A stretch of DNA of 45,290 bases from Azohydromonas australica DSM 1124 (GCF_000430725.1 NZ_AUMO01000076.1:1-45290), one strand, 5' to 3'. Shown: positions 17,355 to 26,521, numbered from the stretch's first letter. Notes: generated by a model not told the origin, from the sequence alone. Numbers and translations are program-made.

Positions 17355-19580
17355 TCACTGCCCGCCCACTGGCGCCAGCCGCCACACCTGCGTGCGCACG
17401 TTGCTCTGGTTGTTGTCGCTGGAGGTGCTAATGTAGAGCGCGCCGTCGGGGCCTTGCCGCACGTGGCGCAACCGTACATTGATATCCTCCAGCAGCGGCG
17501 TGACCGCGCTCGCGGCGTTGCCGGTGCCATCAAGCTGCAGCACCAGCAGCCTTCGCCCCGACAACTGCCCGATCACCAGCGCGCCGGACCACTCCTTCCA
17601 GGCCGCACCCGTGACGAAGCCGCCGCCACCCGTGCCGCGCGCGGGCAGCCCTGAGCGCCAGGCCGGACGCAGCGCTCCGGGGTACAGCTCGGTGTCGGTC
17701 ATGGGCGTGCCGGCATAGCCGCAATAGCTCAGCGCCTGGCCACTGGGGCACAGCGCGTCCGGGCTGCCCAGCGGGCGCGGACGCGGGTCCCAGCCGCCAT
17801 TGCCCGCGCGCAGCGGCGTGACCTCGTCGTTGTTGCCCGAGCCGTGCTCGATCAGGTAGGGCCGCCGCGTTCCCGGCTGCACCGCCAGGCCCTGCCCGTT
17901 GCGCAGGCCCAGCACCCAGATGCGCGCATCGGCCCCGGCCGGCGCCTGGCCGGCGGCCGATGCCCGGCCCTCGCGGTCCACGCGCAGCACCTTGCCGCCC
18001 AGCGACCTCAGGTTCTGCGGCACCGGGCCATCGCGCAGGTCGCCCGTGCTGATGAGCAGCTCGTTGCCCACGAAGGCCAGCGCGCCGCCCGAGTGCTGGC
18101 CCACCAGCCCGACCTTGCTCTGGAACGGGATGCCGGTGACGATGTCCTTGCGCGAGTCCACCCCCGACCAGTCCGGCTTCACGCGCAGCCGCACCACGCG
18201 GTTGTCAGGCGTCCCGCCAGCACTGGAAGCCATGAACACGTACACGCGGCGGTTGAGCGCGAACTCCGGGTCCAGCGCCAGGCCCAGCATGCCGCTGTTG
18301 GTGGCGCTGACGAGGTCCGCCGGCGCGAACAGCCGCCGCTGCGTGCCGCTGGGCAGGCGCGCCCACAGTCCCCGCCCGCGCTCGGTGTAGAGCATCACGC
18401 CGCCGGGCGCAAACGCCATGTCCCAGACTTCGAAGACGTTGCGCATGTACACGTCGCGCACCAGCGTCGGCGCGCCCGCGGGCAGCGCCGTGGCTTCGAG
18501 CTGCGTACTGGCGTAGCCGGTGGCGCGCACGTCCAGCGTCTGCGGCCCCTGCCCCGGCCCCAGCCGCCAGAGGCCGGCATTGGCGCGGCCGTCGGCGCCG
18601 CTGACCACCGTGCCCTGGCCGATGCTGCCGCCGTCGCTGGGCGTGAAGCTCACCGCCACGCCGCTCACCGGCTCCCCATTGGCATCGAGCACCAGCGCCA
18701 CCGCCGGGCGCGGCAGCGCGGCGCCCGCCGGCGCCATCTGGTGATTGTTGGCCTCCGGCGCCTCCAGGCGTGCGCCGTCGGACAGCGCCGTGGCCCAGAT
18801 CACGGCCTCGGCCAGGCCCGGCGTGCTCACGGACAGCCGTTGCCGCCCGGCGACCGGGCCCAGCGTCCAGCTGCCCAGCCGTGCATTGCCCTCGGCGTTG
18901 GTCGTGGCGAAGGCGCCGGTGATTGCGCCCCCACCGTCCACCACCCGGAAGCGCACCGACACACCCACCACTGCCACGCCGTTGTTGTCCACCACCCGCA
19001 CCAGCGGCGCGACCGGCAGCCGCGTGTTCACCAGGGCGACCTGGCCCTGGCCGCGCACGATGCGCAGGTCCGCCGGCGTGCCGGCCGCCTCCGCCGACAC
19101 CAGGCGCCAGGCCTGGCTGCAGTCCGCGCTCAGCGCCTGCGGCTGCGCCGCGGCGCCGTCGGCATCGGCGGCGGCACCCAATGCCAAGCCGCTGTGGCGC
19201 GAAACCAGCCGCACCCAGCCGTCGCCCAGCGGCTGCAGCAGCACGCGCTGGCTGGCCAGCTCGGTCCATGCACCTTGGCGGAACGCCGCCCCGGCGCCAT
19301 CGAGCACCAGCTCGCTGTGCTGTGCCGTCAGGCGCCAGTCCCCTTCGGGCAGCCGCTCCAGGCGCCAGCGCTGGTAGGCCTGCGACTGCCATCGGCCCAG
19401 CTGCAGCGCGGCCTCGGCCTGCGCGGCACCGCCCTGCACTTCCAGCACGCGGCTGTCGCACTGGTTCTCCAAGCGGTACACGCCATCGGCCGGCAGGCCC
19501 GGCGCCGCACCCGCCGCGGCCCCGCCGCCCAGCATCAGGACGACGAGCAGCCGGCACGGCCATTTCCAATGGAAACGCAT
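17355..19580 (-). CDS. Secreted PQQ-type sugar dehydrogenase with ricin-like and Ig-like domains
   Basis: The 741-residue product has a Sec signal (MRFHWKWPCRLLVVLMLGGGAAAGA). Next comes a beta-trefoil, ricin-type region with the QxW-like repeats AYQRWRLERL and CSQAWRLVS (about 30-165), then two Ig-like (Big1-type) domains (about 180-275 and 285-370, each ending GLAE.. or GYAS.. ATAL). The C-terminal 360 residues are a soluble glucose/sorbosone dehydrogenase beta-propeller: GQHSGGALAF holds the likely catalytic His, GLRNGQGLAV resembles the RNPQGL motif and EHGSGNNDEV the EHGP motif. Members use PQQ to oxidise sugars or aldoses in the periplasm or outside; the substrate here is unknown. GGGGGA precedes the ATG at 19580. 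It lies between flgN and fliA without any evident flagellar role. Upstream fliA is in the same direction, 139 nt away. Confidence 0.85.
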   Translation of the reverse strand: MRFHWKWPCRLLVVLMLGGGAAAGAAPGLPADGVYRLENQCDSRVLEVQGGAAQAEAALQLGRWQSQAYQRWRLERLPEGDWRLTAQHSELVLDGAGAAFRQGAWTELASQRVLLQPLGDGWVRLVSRHSGLALGAAADADGAAAQPQALSADCSQAWRLVSAEAAGTPADLRIVRGQGQVALVNTRLPVAPLVRVVDNNGVAVVGVSVRFRVVDGGGAITGAFATTNAEGNARLGSWTLGPVAGRQRLSVSTPGLAEAVIWATALSDGARLEAPEANNHQMAPAGAALPRPAVALVLDANGEPVSGVAVSFTPSDGGSIGQGTVVSGADGRANAGLWRLGPGQGPQTLDVRATGYASTQLEATALPAGAPTLVRDVYMRNVFEVWDMAFAPGGVMLYTERGRGLWARLPSGTQRRLFAPADLVSATNSGMLGLALDPEFALNRRVYVFMASSAGGTPDNRVVRLRVKPDWSGVDSRKDIVTGIPFQSKVGLVGQHSGGALAFVGNELLISTGDLRDGPVPQNLRSLGGKVLRVDREGRASAAGQAPAGADARIWVLGLRNGQGLAVQPGTRRPYLIEHGSGNNDEVTPLRAGNGGWDPRPRPLGSPDALCPSGQALSYCGYAGTPMTDTELYPGALRPAWRSGLPARGTGGGGFVTGAAWKEWSGALVIGQLSGRRLLVLQLDGTGNAASAVTPLLEDINVRLRHVRQGPDGALYISTSSDNNQSNVRTQVWRLAPVGGQ

Positions 19581-19719
19581 GTCAATCCCCCGACACCCAC
19601 CACAGCTGGGTTCCGGGGAAGCGTATGCCGCTGCCAGCGCACGCACACCCGGGAGCGCGTGCGGTTACGTTTCAAAGCGTTGGCTTGCCGCGGCGCCGAC
19701 AGGCGTGCGCCGCGCGGGC

Positions 19720-20439
19720 TTACCAGTCGCGCAGCCGCGCGCGCAACCGGGCGATGCTTTGGCTGTGGAGCTGGCACACGCGCGACTCGGTCACGCCGAG
19801 CACGGCGGCGATCTCCTTGAGGTTCATGTCGTGCTCGTAGTACATGCTCATGACGTACTGCTCGCGCTCGGGCAGGCACTCGATGGCCGCCACCAGCGCC
19901 TCGCGCATGCGCCGGTCCTGCAGCCGCGCCATGGGGTTGGCCTCGGCATCGCTGATGTGGCGGTCCAGGAAGTCTTCTTCGCCGTCGCTGCTGCTGCCGG
20001 CCATGTCCTCCAGGTACAGCAGCTGCGTGCCGCGCACCTTGCCCAGCAGCTCCTGGTAGTCGGTGAGCGCGAGCCCCATCTCGACGGCAATCTCGCTCTC
20101 CAGCGGCGCGCGGCCGAGGCGGTGCTCCAGCCGGTGCACGGCGGCCTCGATCTCACGCTGCTGCCGCCGGCTGCCGCGGCTCATCCAATCCGCCCCGCGC
20201 AGCTCGTCGAGCATCGCGCCGCGGATACGCTGGGTGGCGAAGGTTTCGAACTGCACGCACTGGTTGGCGTCGAAGCGCCCCAGCGCGTCGTTGAGTCCGA
20301 TCATCCCGGCCTGGATCAGGTCGGAAACCTCCACGTTGGCTGGCAGCTTGGCAATCATCTGGTGGGCCAGGCGCCGTACCAGCGGGCTGTACTGCGCCAG
20401 CAACGCATCGTTCTCCAAGCGGCCTTTGACGGTGTACAT
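19720..20439 (-). CDS. fliA: FliA, flagellar sigma-28 factor
   Basis: FliA directs RNA polymerase to late flagellar promoters. The 239-residue product has region 2 (SPLVRRLAHQMIAKLPANVEVSDLIQAGMIGLNDALGRFDANQCVQFETFATQRIRGAMLDELRGADW), region 3 (RLGRAPLESEIAVEMGLALTDYQELLGK) and the region 4 helix-turn-helix (NLKEIAAVLGVTESRVCQLHSQSIARLRARL). The ATG at 20439 gives the standard N-terminus MYTVKGR. It follows the flhG-like gene by 29 nt. Its inhibitor FlgM is encoded at 16572, and the matching promoters appear at five other places in this window. Confidence 0.97.
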   Translation of the reverse strand: MYTVKGRLENDALLAQYSPLVRRLAHQMIAKLPANVEVSDLIQAGMIGLNDALGRFDANQCVQFETFATQRIRGAMLDELRGADWMSRGSRRQQREIEAAVHRLEHRLGRAPLESEIAVEMGLALTDYQELLGKVRGTQLLYLEDMAGSSSDGEEDFLDRHISDAEANPMARLQDRRMREALVAAIECLPEREQYVMSMYYEHDMNLKEIAAVLGVTESRVCQLHSQSIARLRARLRDW

Positions 20440-20468
20440 GCTCCAACGCTCCCAGGCATCCTTGTTTT

Positions 20469-21278
20469 TCAATTTCGTGCGGACGAGGTACTGCCCAGCG
20501 CGGCGTCGCCGCCCGGATGCCAGCCCTGGTCCGCTTGCCGTTCTTCGGTTTTGAGCAGCGCCGCGGCCAGCCGCGCCAGTGGCACCGGCACCGCGGAGGC
20601 GTCCGCCCCGCACGCCGGGTCCACGGCCACGCCCTCGCGCAGCACAGCGCCCGGACGGTTGCGCGCCCAACCGGCGAGGTGGCGCACGGCGCGCGCGGCC
20701 TGCGGCGAGGACATCGGCGCGCCCAGCAGCAGGTCGAACTGCGTGCAGCGGTGGCGTGACCCCAGCAGCCGCAGGCTCGCCAGCGCGTGCGCCAGACTGT
20801 CAGCTTCTTCGCCGGCCAACAGCAGCGGGTTCACCGCGCGGCCTTCGAAGAAGCGGCTGAGCTCGGCGGCGCCGGCATGCACCATCAGCACGTCGCACTG
20901 CGGCGCCGACCGCGCCAGGCACTGCAGCCACTGCGCGGCGCTGCCTTGGGCTGCCAGCAGCCGTGCCGGCAGGCCGCGCGCTGCCAGGTAGGACAGCCCG
21001 TTGCCCAGCGGCTCAATGCCCAACGCCGGGTCCTCCAGCACCGCCGGCGCGGCTTCGGGCGCGCTTCCGGTCGTGTCGATGATCAGCGTGTTGCCGCCCT
21101 GCGCGGCCAGCGCCGTCGTCAGCCGCTCCAGCAGCAGCCCCACGCCACTGATATGCGGATTAGCCGCCACGGGCACGAAGCGCTGGTGCGCACCACCGCT
21201 GAAGAGACGGCGCAAGCCCGCGGCCTGGTCGGTTCGGTCGCTCAACAAGGGTTGTCGCCGGGAAAGCAGACTGCGCAT
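20469..21278 (-). CDS. flhG: FlhG-like (MinD-type) protein with degenerate P-loop
   Basis: The product of 269 residues lies between flhF and fliA, the usual place of flhG (fleN), which controls flagellar number. A MinD/ParA-like pattern remains: a strand before the nucleotide site (RFVPVAAN), a helix (LLLERLTTALAAQG), the NTLIIDTTG strand and the CDVLMVHAG strand. The deviant Walker A motif GKGGVGKT is missing; residues 39-50 read ANPHISGVGLLL with neither lysine. The final membrane-binding helix typical of MinD is not obvious. It may therefore be a non-ATPase partner of FlhF rather than a true FlhG. The ATG at 21278 follows the flhF stop by 14 nt. Identity is inferred mainly from gene order and fold-like pattern. 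Confidence 0.6.
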   Translation of the reverse strand: MRSLLSRRQPLLSDRTDQAAGLRRLFSGGAHQRFVPVAANPHISGVGLLLERLTTALAAQGGNTLIIDTTGSAPEAAPAVLEDPALGIEPLGNGLSYLAARGLPARLLAAQGSAAQWLQCLARSAPQCDVLMVHAGAAELSRFFEGRAVNPLLLAGEEADSLAHALASLRLLGSRHRCTQFDLLLGAPMSSPQAARAVRHLAGWARNRPGAVLREGVAVDPACGADASAVPVPLARLAAALLKTEERQADQGWHPGGDAALGSTSSARN

Positions 21279-21292
21279 GCCTTGCCTTCTCC

Positions 21293-22975
21293 TCAGGCCA
21301 ACATCGAGGCCGGGTTCGTAGCGGCGCGACCCGTACCGCAAAGCACCAGGCTCACGTCATCGGCGTGCAGCCGGTACACCGCAGCGCCGGCCGGGCGCAG
21401 CGCGCGCTCCACCAGCATTTGACCCGACAGGCGGTGCCAGTCCTCGGGCACGCGCTGGCCGGTGGCCACGCCCACCACGCGCAGCCGGTGGCGGATCACC
21501 GCATCCAGCGCCGGCGCCAGCTTCACCGCCTCGTCCAGCTTGGACAGGATCACGCCGCGGCACTGCGCAGCGCGCCAGGCGTGCATCACATCGTCGATCG
21601 TTTCACCCTGCGAGGCGGCGTTGACCACCAGCAGCCGCTGGATCGACGGGTGCACCAGCATGTCCAGCAGCTCGCGCGTGCGCTCATCGCGCTGCGCCAT
21701 GCCGGCCGTGTCGATGATCACCATCTTCTTGCCACCCAGCAGTGACAGCAGATCCTCCAGCGAGGTGCGGTCGTGCGCGGTGTGCACGGGCACGCCCAGG
21801 ATGCGGCCGTAAGTGCGCAGCTGCTCGTGCGCGCCCACCCGGTAGGCGTCCAGCGTGATCAGGCCGAGCTGACCCGGGCCGTGGCGCGTAGCGCAGGCCG
21901 CGGCCAGCTTGGCGGTGGTGGTGGTCTTGCCCACGCCGGTGGAGCCGATGAGCGCGTACACGCCGCACTCTTCCTCCAACGGCACCTCGCCCTCGGCCCC
22001 GCAGAGGTTGCGCTGCAGCACGCCCGCAGCCCAGGCCAGGGGGTCGCCCGCGTCCGGCGGCAACCCCGAGCCGAGCTTGCGGATGAGCCCGGGCGAGAAG
22101 CCGCACTCCAGCAACCGCTGCGAGAGCGCGGCCTGCGCCGGGTTGCGCTGGAGCTGGTCGGCATAGGCCAGCGCGTCCAGGCGCTGCTCGATCATCGCGC
22201 GCGCCGAGCGCAGCTCGTTGAGCATCTCGCCCTGCTCGCGGCGCAGGTCTGCCATCACCGGCGCCACCGCCTGCTCCACAGCCTCCAGCGCCATGGGCGC
22301 CACCGCTTCCGGCGACGACACCTGGATCGCCTCGCTCAGGATCGGCAGCTCATGCGCCGGCGGTGCCTGGAACGGCGCTACTGACAGCGGCGCTGCCGGC
22401 ACCGGCTGCGCTGCCACCGGCAACACGGGCATCGACGGCATCGTGGCCGGCGACACCTGGATCGGCCGCACCGGGACTGGCGGCACCTGGATCGACTGCA
22501 CCTGCACCCGTTGCGACTGCACCGGCCGCACGGGGTGGGCGGTAGCGGCCATCTTGCCGACTGCGCTCACGGCAGCCGCCATCGGCGTGAGCACCGGCGC
22601 CTCCGCGCGCGACATCTCGGCCTGGCGCCGTTTGAGCATGCGCTCGCGCACGTATTCCTGGAACGACAGCGTGCTCATGCCCATGCCGCCGCCCACGGCG
22701 GGCTGCGGTTGCAGTGGCTGGAACTGCTGAGGCTTGCGGGCCTGCTGCGGCTGCGGCCGCGGCCGCGGCGCGGGCACCGGCTGGGGCGGCTGCCGCACCG
22801 GAAGGCCCGTGGCCATGCTCTCGATCTGGCGCATGCCGTCGTGCGGCATGGCCAGCACTTCTACACCTTCCGGGCACGGACGCGTGGACAGAACGACGGC
22901 CTCGTCGCCGAATGCCTGCCGCACCAGTTGCAGGGCTTCGCGCGGGCTGCGCGCAGTGAAGCGTTTGACGTTCAT
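21293..22975 (-). CDS. flhF: FlhF, SRP-type GTPase for flagellar placement
   Basis: FlhF is an SRP-family GTPase that marks the site of polar flagella. The 560-residue product starts MNVKRFTARSPREALQLVRQAFGDEAVVLSTRPCPEGVEV, the conserved B-domain start. A long Pro/Gln/Val-rich linker follows (about 60-225). The NG domain has the P-loop GSTGVGKTTTTAKLA (343-357), DTAGMAQRD and SKLDEA. E. coli-type peritrichous flagella usually lack FlhF, so polar or subpolar flagella are likely. The ATG overlaps the flhA stop codon in ATGA. The linker has near-repeats of the kind PIQV and PVQ, described under findings. Confidence 0.95.
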   Translation of the reverse strand: MNVKRFTARSPREALQLVRQAFGDEAVVLSTRPCPEGVEVLAMPHDGMRQIESMATGLPVRQPPQPVPAPRPRPQPQQARKPQQFQPLQPQPAVGGGMGMSTLSFQEYVRERMLKRRQAEMSRAEAPVLTPMAAAVSAVGKMAATAHPVRPVQSQRVQVQSIQVPPVPVRPIQVSPATMPSMPVLPVAAQPVPAAPLSVAPFQAPPAHELPILSEAIQVSSPEAVAPMALEAVEQAVAPVMADLRREQGEMLNELRSARAMIEQRLDALAYADQLQRNPAQAALSQRLLECGFSPGLIRKLGSGLPPDAGDPLAWAAGVLQRNLCGAEGEVPLEEECGVYALIGSTGVGKTTTTAKLAAACATRHGPGQLGLITLDAYRVGAHEQLRTYGRILGVPVHTAHDRTSLEDLLSLLGGKKMVIIDTAGMAQRDERTRELLDMLVHPSIQRLLVVNAASQGETIDDVMHAWRAAQCRGVILSKLDEAVKLAPALDAVIRHRLRVVGVATGQRVPEDWHRLSGQMLVERALRPAGAAVYRLHADDVSLVLCGTGRAATNPASMLA

Positions 22976-25059
22976 GTTGTGCCTCCGATGATCGAGGCGA
23001 TCCGGATGGTGTGGGTTTCAGGAATCTCGCTGTGCGCCAGCACCTTCAGGCGCGGCGCGGCGCGCTTGAGCAGGCGGGCGATGGGCGCGCGGATGGCGTC
23101 GGGCACCAGCAGGCACGCGGGCTGGCCCAGCTCCTCCTGGCGCAGCGAGGTGTCGGCGGCGCCGCGGGTCAGGGCCTCGGCCACGCCGGGGTCCAGTGCC
23201 GCGCCGTGCGGGGAGTTCAGCGCCTGCGTCACCAGGCGCTCCAGCCCCGGCTCGATGGCGATCACGTCGAGCTCGCGCACCGGGCCGTAGATCTGCTGCA
23301 CGATGGCCGGGGCCAGGTGCACGCGCACGCGTCGCGCCAGCTCAGCCGGATCGGCGGCCACCGCCGCGTTCTCCGCCAGGCACTCGACGACGGAGCGCAT
23401 GTCGCGGATGTGCACCCCCTCCTCCAACAGCAGCTGCAGCACCTTCTGCAGCACGGGAATGGCCACGATCTTGGGAACGACGTCTTCGATGAGCTTGGGC
23501 GCAAGCTTGGCCACGTGATCCACCAGTTGCTGGGTCTCGGTGCGGCCCAGCAGCTTCGCGGCGTGGACCTGCATCAAGTGTGAGAGGTGCGTGGCGACCA
23601 CGGTCGAACAATCAACCACCGTAAAGCCACCCATCTGCGCCTGCTCGCGCAGCCGCTCCTCAACCCACACGGCCGGCAGCCCGAAGGCCGGATCGGTGGT
23701 GGAGGTGCCGGGCAGCTTCTGCGTGGCACCGCCGGGGTTGATGGCCAGCAGCATGCCGGGGAAGGCCTCGCCCTCGCCCACCACAGCGCCGCGCAGCGTC
23801 ACGCGGTAGGCGCTGGGGCGCAGCTCCAGATTGTCGCGGATGTGCACCGCCGGCGGCAAGAAGCCCACGTCCTGGGCGAATTTCTTGCGCACGCCCTTGA
23901 TGCGGCTGAGCAGGTCGCCGTTGCGAGACTTGTCCACCAGCGCGATGAGGCGGTAGCCCACCTCCAGCCCCAGCGCGTCCACGGGCACGAGGTCGTCCCA
24001 GCTCGCCTCGGCGTCGCTGCTGCGCGCGGCCTCGGGCTGGGGCGCGGGCTGCGCTTGCTGATGCCTGGCGGCCTGGTGCATGCGCCATGCAGCCGCGCCC
24101 AGCGCCGCGCCCAGCAGCAGGAACACCAGGTGCGGCATGCCGGGGATTAGCCCCAGCCCGCCCACGATGCCCGCGGTCATCCCCAGCGTGCGCGGCGAGC
24201 CGAAGAGCTGCGCGCCGATCTGGCTGCCCACGTCGGCGTCCTTGCCCACGCGCGAAACCACCATCGCCGCGGCCACCGAAATCAGCAGCCCCGGGATCTG
24301 CGCCACCAGCGCGTCGCCCACGGCCAGCAGCACGTAGGTGTTGGCTGCCTGCGCCGCGCCCAGGTCGTGCTGCACCATCCCGATGACGAAGCCGCCCACA
24401 ATGTTGATGAACAAGATCAGCAGCCCCGCGATCGCGTCGCCGCGCACGAACTTGCTGGCGCCGTCCATGGATCCGAAGAACTCGGCCTCGTCGCCCACCT
24501 CGGCGCGGCGGCGCTTGGCCTCGGCCTCGTCGATGAGCCCGGCGTTGAGGTCGGCGTCGATGGCCATCTGCTTGCCGGGCATGGCGTCCAGCGTGAAGCG
24601 CGCGCCCACCTCGGCGATGCGCTCGGCCCCCTTGGTCACGACGATGAAGTTGATGACCACCAGCACCGCGAACACGATCAGGCCCACGGTGAAGTTGCCG
24701 CCGATGAGGAAGTGGCCGAAGGCCTCGATGACGTGGCCGGCCGCGCCGGTGCCGGTGTGGCCCTCCAGCAGCACCACGCGCGAGGATGCGACGTTGAGCG
24801 ACAGGCGCAGCAGCGTCGTCACCAGCAGCACCGCCGGGAAGGCGGCAAAGTCCAGCGGACGCACCATGCTGGAGGCGGTCAGCATCACCATCAGCGCCAT
24901 CGCGATGTTGAAGGTGAACAGCAGGTCCAGCACGAATGCCGGCAGCGGCAGCACCATCATGGCCAGCACCATGACCACGAACAGCGGCGCCGCCAGCGTG
25001 CGCATGAAATCCTGCCTCACGCCCAGCACCGCCTGCAGCCGGGCGAGATAAGTGTTCAT
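22972..25059 (-). CDS. flhA: FlhA, flagellar type III export gate protein
   Basis: FlhA is the membrane export-gate component whose C-terminal ring docks chaperone-substrate complexes. The 695-residue product has about eight membrane helices in its first 330 residues (e.g. PLFVVMVLAMMVLPLPAFVLDLLFTFNIAMALMVML) with the conserved loop GAERIAEVGARFTLDAMPGKQMAIDADLNAGLIDEAEAKRRRAEV (FHIPEP family), and a cytoplasmic domain from about 350. It precedes flhF with a 4-base overlap. The 287-nt gap to flhB carries palindromic repeats. The ATG at 25059 gives the usual family N-terminus. Confidence 0.97.
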   Translation of the reverse strand: MNTYLARLQAVLGVRQDFMRTLAAPLFVVMVLAMMVLPLPAFVLDLLFTFNIAMALMVMLTASSMVRPLDFAAFPAVLLVTTLLRLSLNVASSRVVLLEGHTGTGAAGHVIEAFGHFLIGGNFTVGLIVFAVLVVINFIVVTKGAERIAEVGARFTLDAMPGKQMAIDADLNAGLIDEAEAKRRRAEVGDEAEFFGSMDGASKFVRGDAIAGLLILFINIVGGFVIGMVQHDLGAAQAANTYVLLAVGDALVAQIPGLLISVAAAMVVSRVGKDADVGSQIGAQLFGSPRTLGMTAGIVGGLGLIPGMPHLVFLLLGAALGAAAWRMHQAARHQQAQPAPQPEAARSSDAEASWDDLVPVDALGLEVGYRLIALVDKSRNGDLLSRIKGVRKKFAQDVGFLPPAVHIRDNLELRPSAYRVTLRGAVVGEGEAFPGMLLAINPGGATQKLPGTSTTDPAFGLPAVWVEERLREQAQMGGFTVVDCSTVVATHLSHLMQVHAAKLLGRTETQQLVDHVAKLAPKLIEDVVPKIVAIPVLQKVLQLLLEEGVHIRDMRSVVECLAENAAVAADPAELARRVRVHLAPAIVQQIYGPVRELDVIAIEPGLERLVTQALNSPHGAALDPGVAEALTRGAADTSLRQEELGQPACLLVPDAIRAPIARLLKRAAPRLKVLAHSEIPETHTIRIASIIGGTT

Positions 25060-25218
25060 GGGCCGAGATTGTTCCCAGCCCGCGCCAAAACTTGAGCCGG
25101 ATTAGCGGGCCGAAAACGGCGCTGTTCGCAGGGCTCGGACGGCGCGTCGGCGCTTGGCTTGCGCGCCTTAAACCAGGCCGCAAGAAGTCGCGAAGTCAAG
25201 CAAGAGAAATCCGTCACG

Positions 25219-25311
25219 CCTGCGCAGAACCGTCGCCGCGCAGGCAGGGACGGGTGTCCACGAGCTTCGCGCAGCGTCCGGGTCAACGTGGATGCCCGCC
25301 TTCGCAGGCAT
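25219..25311. repeat. Palindromic repeats in the flhB-flhA gap
   Basis: Two hairpins are seen. One pairs CCTGCGC (25219-25225) with GCGCAGG (25238-25244). The other is ATGCCCGC-CTTC-GCAGGCAT (25292-25311), with one mismatch. The second looks like a dispersed element of many Burkholderiales (ATGCCTGC..GCAGGCAT type, flanked by GTGGA). The whole gap (25060-25346) has no gene, and I see no convincing promoter for flhA in it. Confidence 0.55.
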
Positions 25312-25346
25312 GGTGGAACGCCTTTACCGGCGATCGCGCGCCGGAA

Positions 25347-26495
25347 TCAGCCTTGCGCGGACTTGGTCTGCGGGTCCATGTCCGGCGGTACCGGCAGCGC
25401 CGGCAGCGCCGCGGGCATGGTGCCGCGCCCGGCCATGGCCGCCTTGAGCTGCCACACGTAGGCCAGCACCTGCGCCACCGCGGCGAACAGCGCAGTGGGG
25501 ATCTCTCGTTCGAGCTCGCCGTGGGCATACAGCGCGCGCGCCAGCGGCGGCGCCTCCAGCACCGGCACCTTGTGCTCTCGCGCCAGGTCGCGGATGCGCT
25601 GCGCCACCAAGTCGGCGCCCTTGGCCACCACGCGCGGCGCGGCCATCGTGGCCTCGTCGTAGCGCAGCGCCACGGCGTAGTGCGTCGGGTTGGTCACCAC
25701 CAGGTCGGCCTTGGGCACGGCCGCGAGCATGCGCCGGCGCGATGCCTCGCGCATACGCTGGCGGATGCGGCCCTTGACCTCCGGACTACCCTCGGCCTGC
25801 TTGTGCTCCTGCTTGAACTCCTGGTGGCTCATGCGCAGCCGCTTGAGCAGCATGAAGCGCTGCAGCGGCACGTCCACCAACGCGAACAGCGCCAGCACCC
25901 CCACCAGCAGCGCCAGGCCGCCGTAGATCCGCCCGCCGCTGTCGGCCAGGGCCTGGGGCAGCGCCTGCGTCAGCAGCGCCGTGAAATCCTGCAGGTGCGC
26001 GCGCAAGTACAGCGCGCCCACCAGCCCAAGCACCAGCGCCAGCAGGCACGCCTTGAGCGTCTGCACGAGCTGGTCCTTGGAGAACAGCCGCACCACGCCC
26101 GTGAGCGGATTGAGGCGGGTGAAATTGGGTTGCAGCGCCTTCGTGGTGAAGTTCCAGCCGCCGCCGCCCAGCGCCGCGGCCACCGCCACCAGCGCCATCA
26201 CTAGCCCCAGCGGCAGCACCACCAGCAAGAACTGCAGCCCCAGCTCGGACAGCCGCTCCAGCATCATCTGCGAGCTGGCAAGCGCGTGCGCATCGAAGCG
26301 CAGCCCGTGCGCCAGCAGCTGCCGCAGCCGCTCGACCAGCAGGGGCGCGAACGCCACCAGCACCGCGCCGCCCACGGCCAGCGCCGCGAAATGGCCCAGG
26401 TCGCGCGAACGCGCGACCTGGCCCTCCTCGCGGGCCTTGCGGATCTTGCGTTCCGATGCGGGTAACTCGCGGTCTTGGCCGCCTTCGTCAGCCAT
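25347..26495 (-). CDS. flhB: FlhB, flagellar export gate and substrate-specificity switch
   Basis: FlhB is the export-apparatus membrane protein that switches export from hook-type to filament-type substrates. The 382-residue product has four membrane helices (about 35-60, 85-110, 145-170, 190-215) and a soluble domain with the self-cleavage motif NPTH at 269-272 (TNPTHYAVALRY). The N-terminus ERKIRKAREEGQVARSRDL is typical. The C-terminal tail is longer than the minimal form and Pro/Ala-rich. It follows cheZ by 26 nt and precedes flhA after a repeat-bearing gap. Confidence 0.97.
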   Translation of the reverse strand: MADEGGQDRELPASERKIRKAREEGQVARSRDLGHFAALAVGGAVLVAFAPLLVERLRQLLAHGLRFDAHALASSQMMLERLSELGLQFLLVVLPLGLVMALVAVAAALGGGGWNFTTKALQPNFTRLNPLTGVVRLFSKDQLVQTLKACLLALVLGLVGALYLRAHLQDFTALLTQALPQALADSGGRIYGGLALLVGVLALFALVDVPLQRFMLLKRLRMSHQEFKQEHKQAEGSPEVKGRIRQRMREASRRRMLAAVPKADLVVTNPTHYAVALRYDEATMAAPRVVAKGADLVAQRIRDLAREHKVPVLEAPPLARALYAHGELEREIPTALFAAVAQVLAYVWQLKAAMAGRGTMPAALPALPVPPDMDPQTKSAQG

Positions 26496-26521
26496 GGCGG
26501 CTCTTCAGTGGGCGAATGCCC

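Noticed and set aside
25070..25095. TCAAGTTT on the minus strand upstream of flhA, resembling a sigma-28 -35 element
   Set aside because: At 11 bases spacing the -10 reads GGGAACAA, not GCCGATAA, so it is not a convincing promoter.
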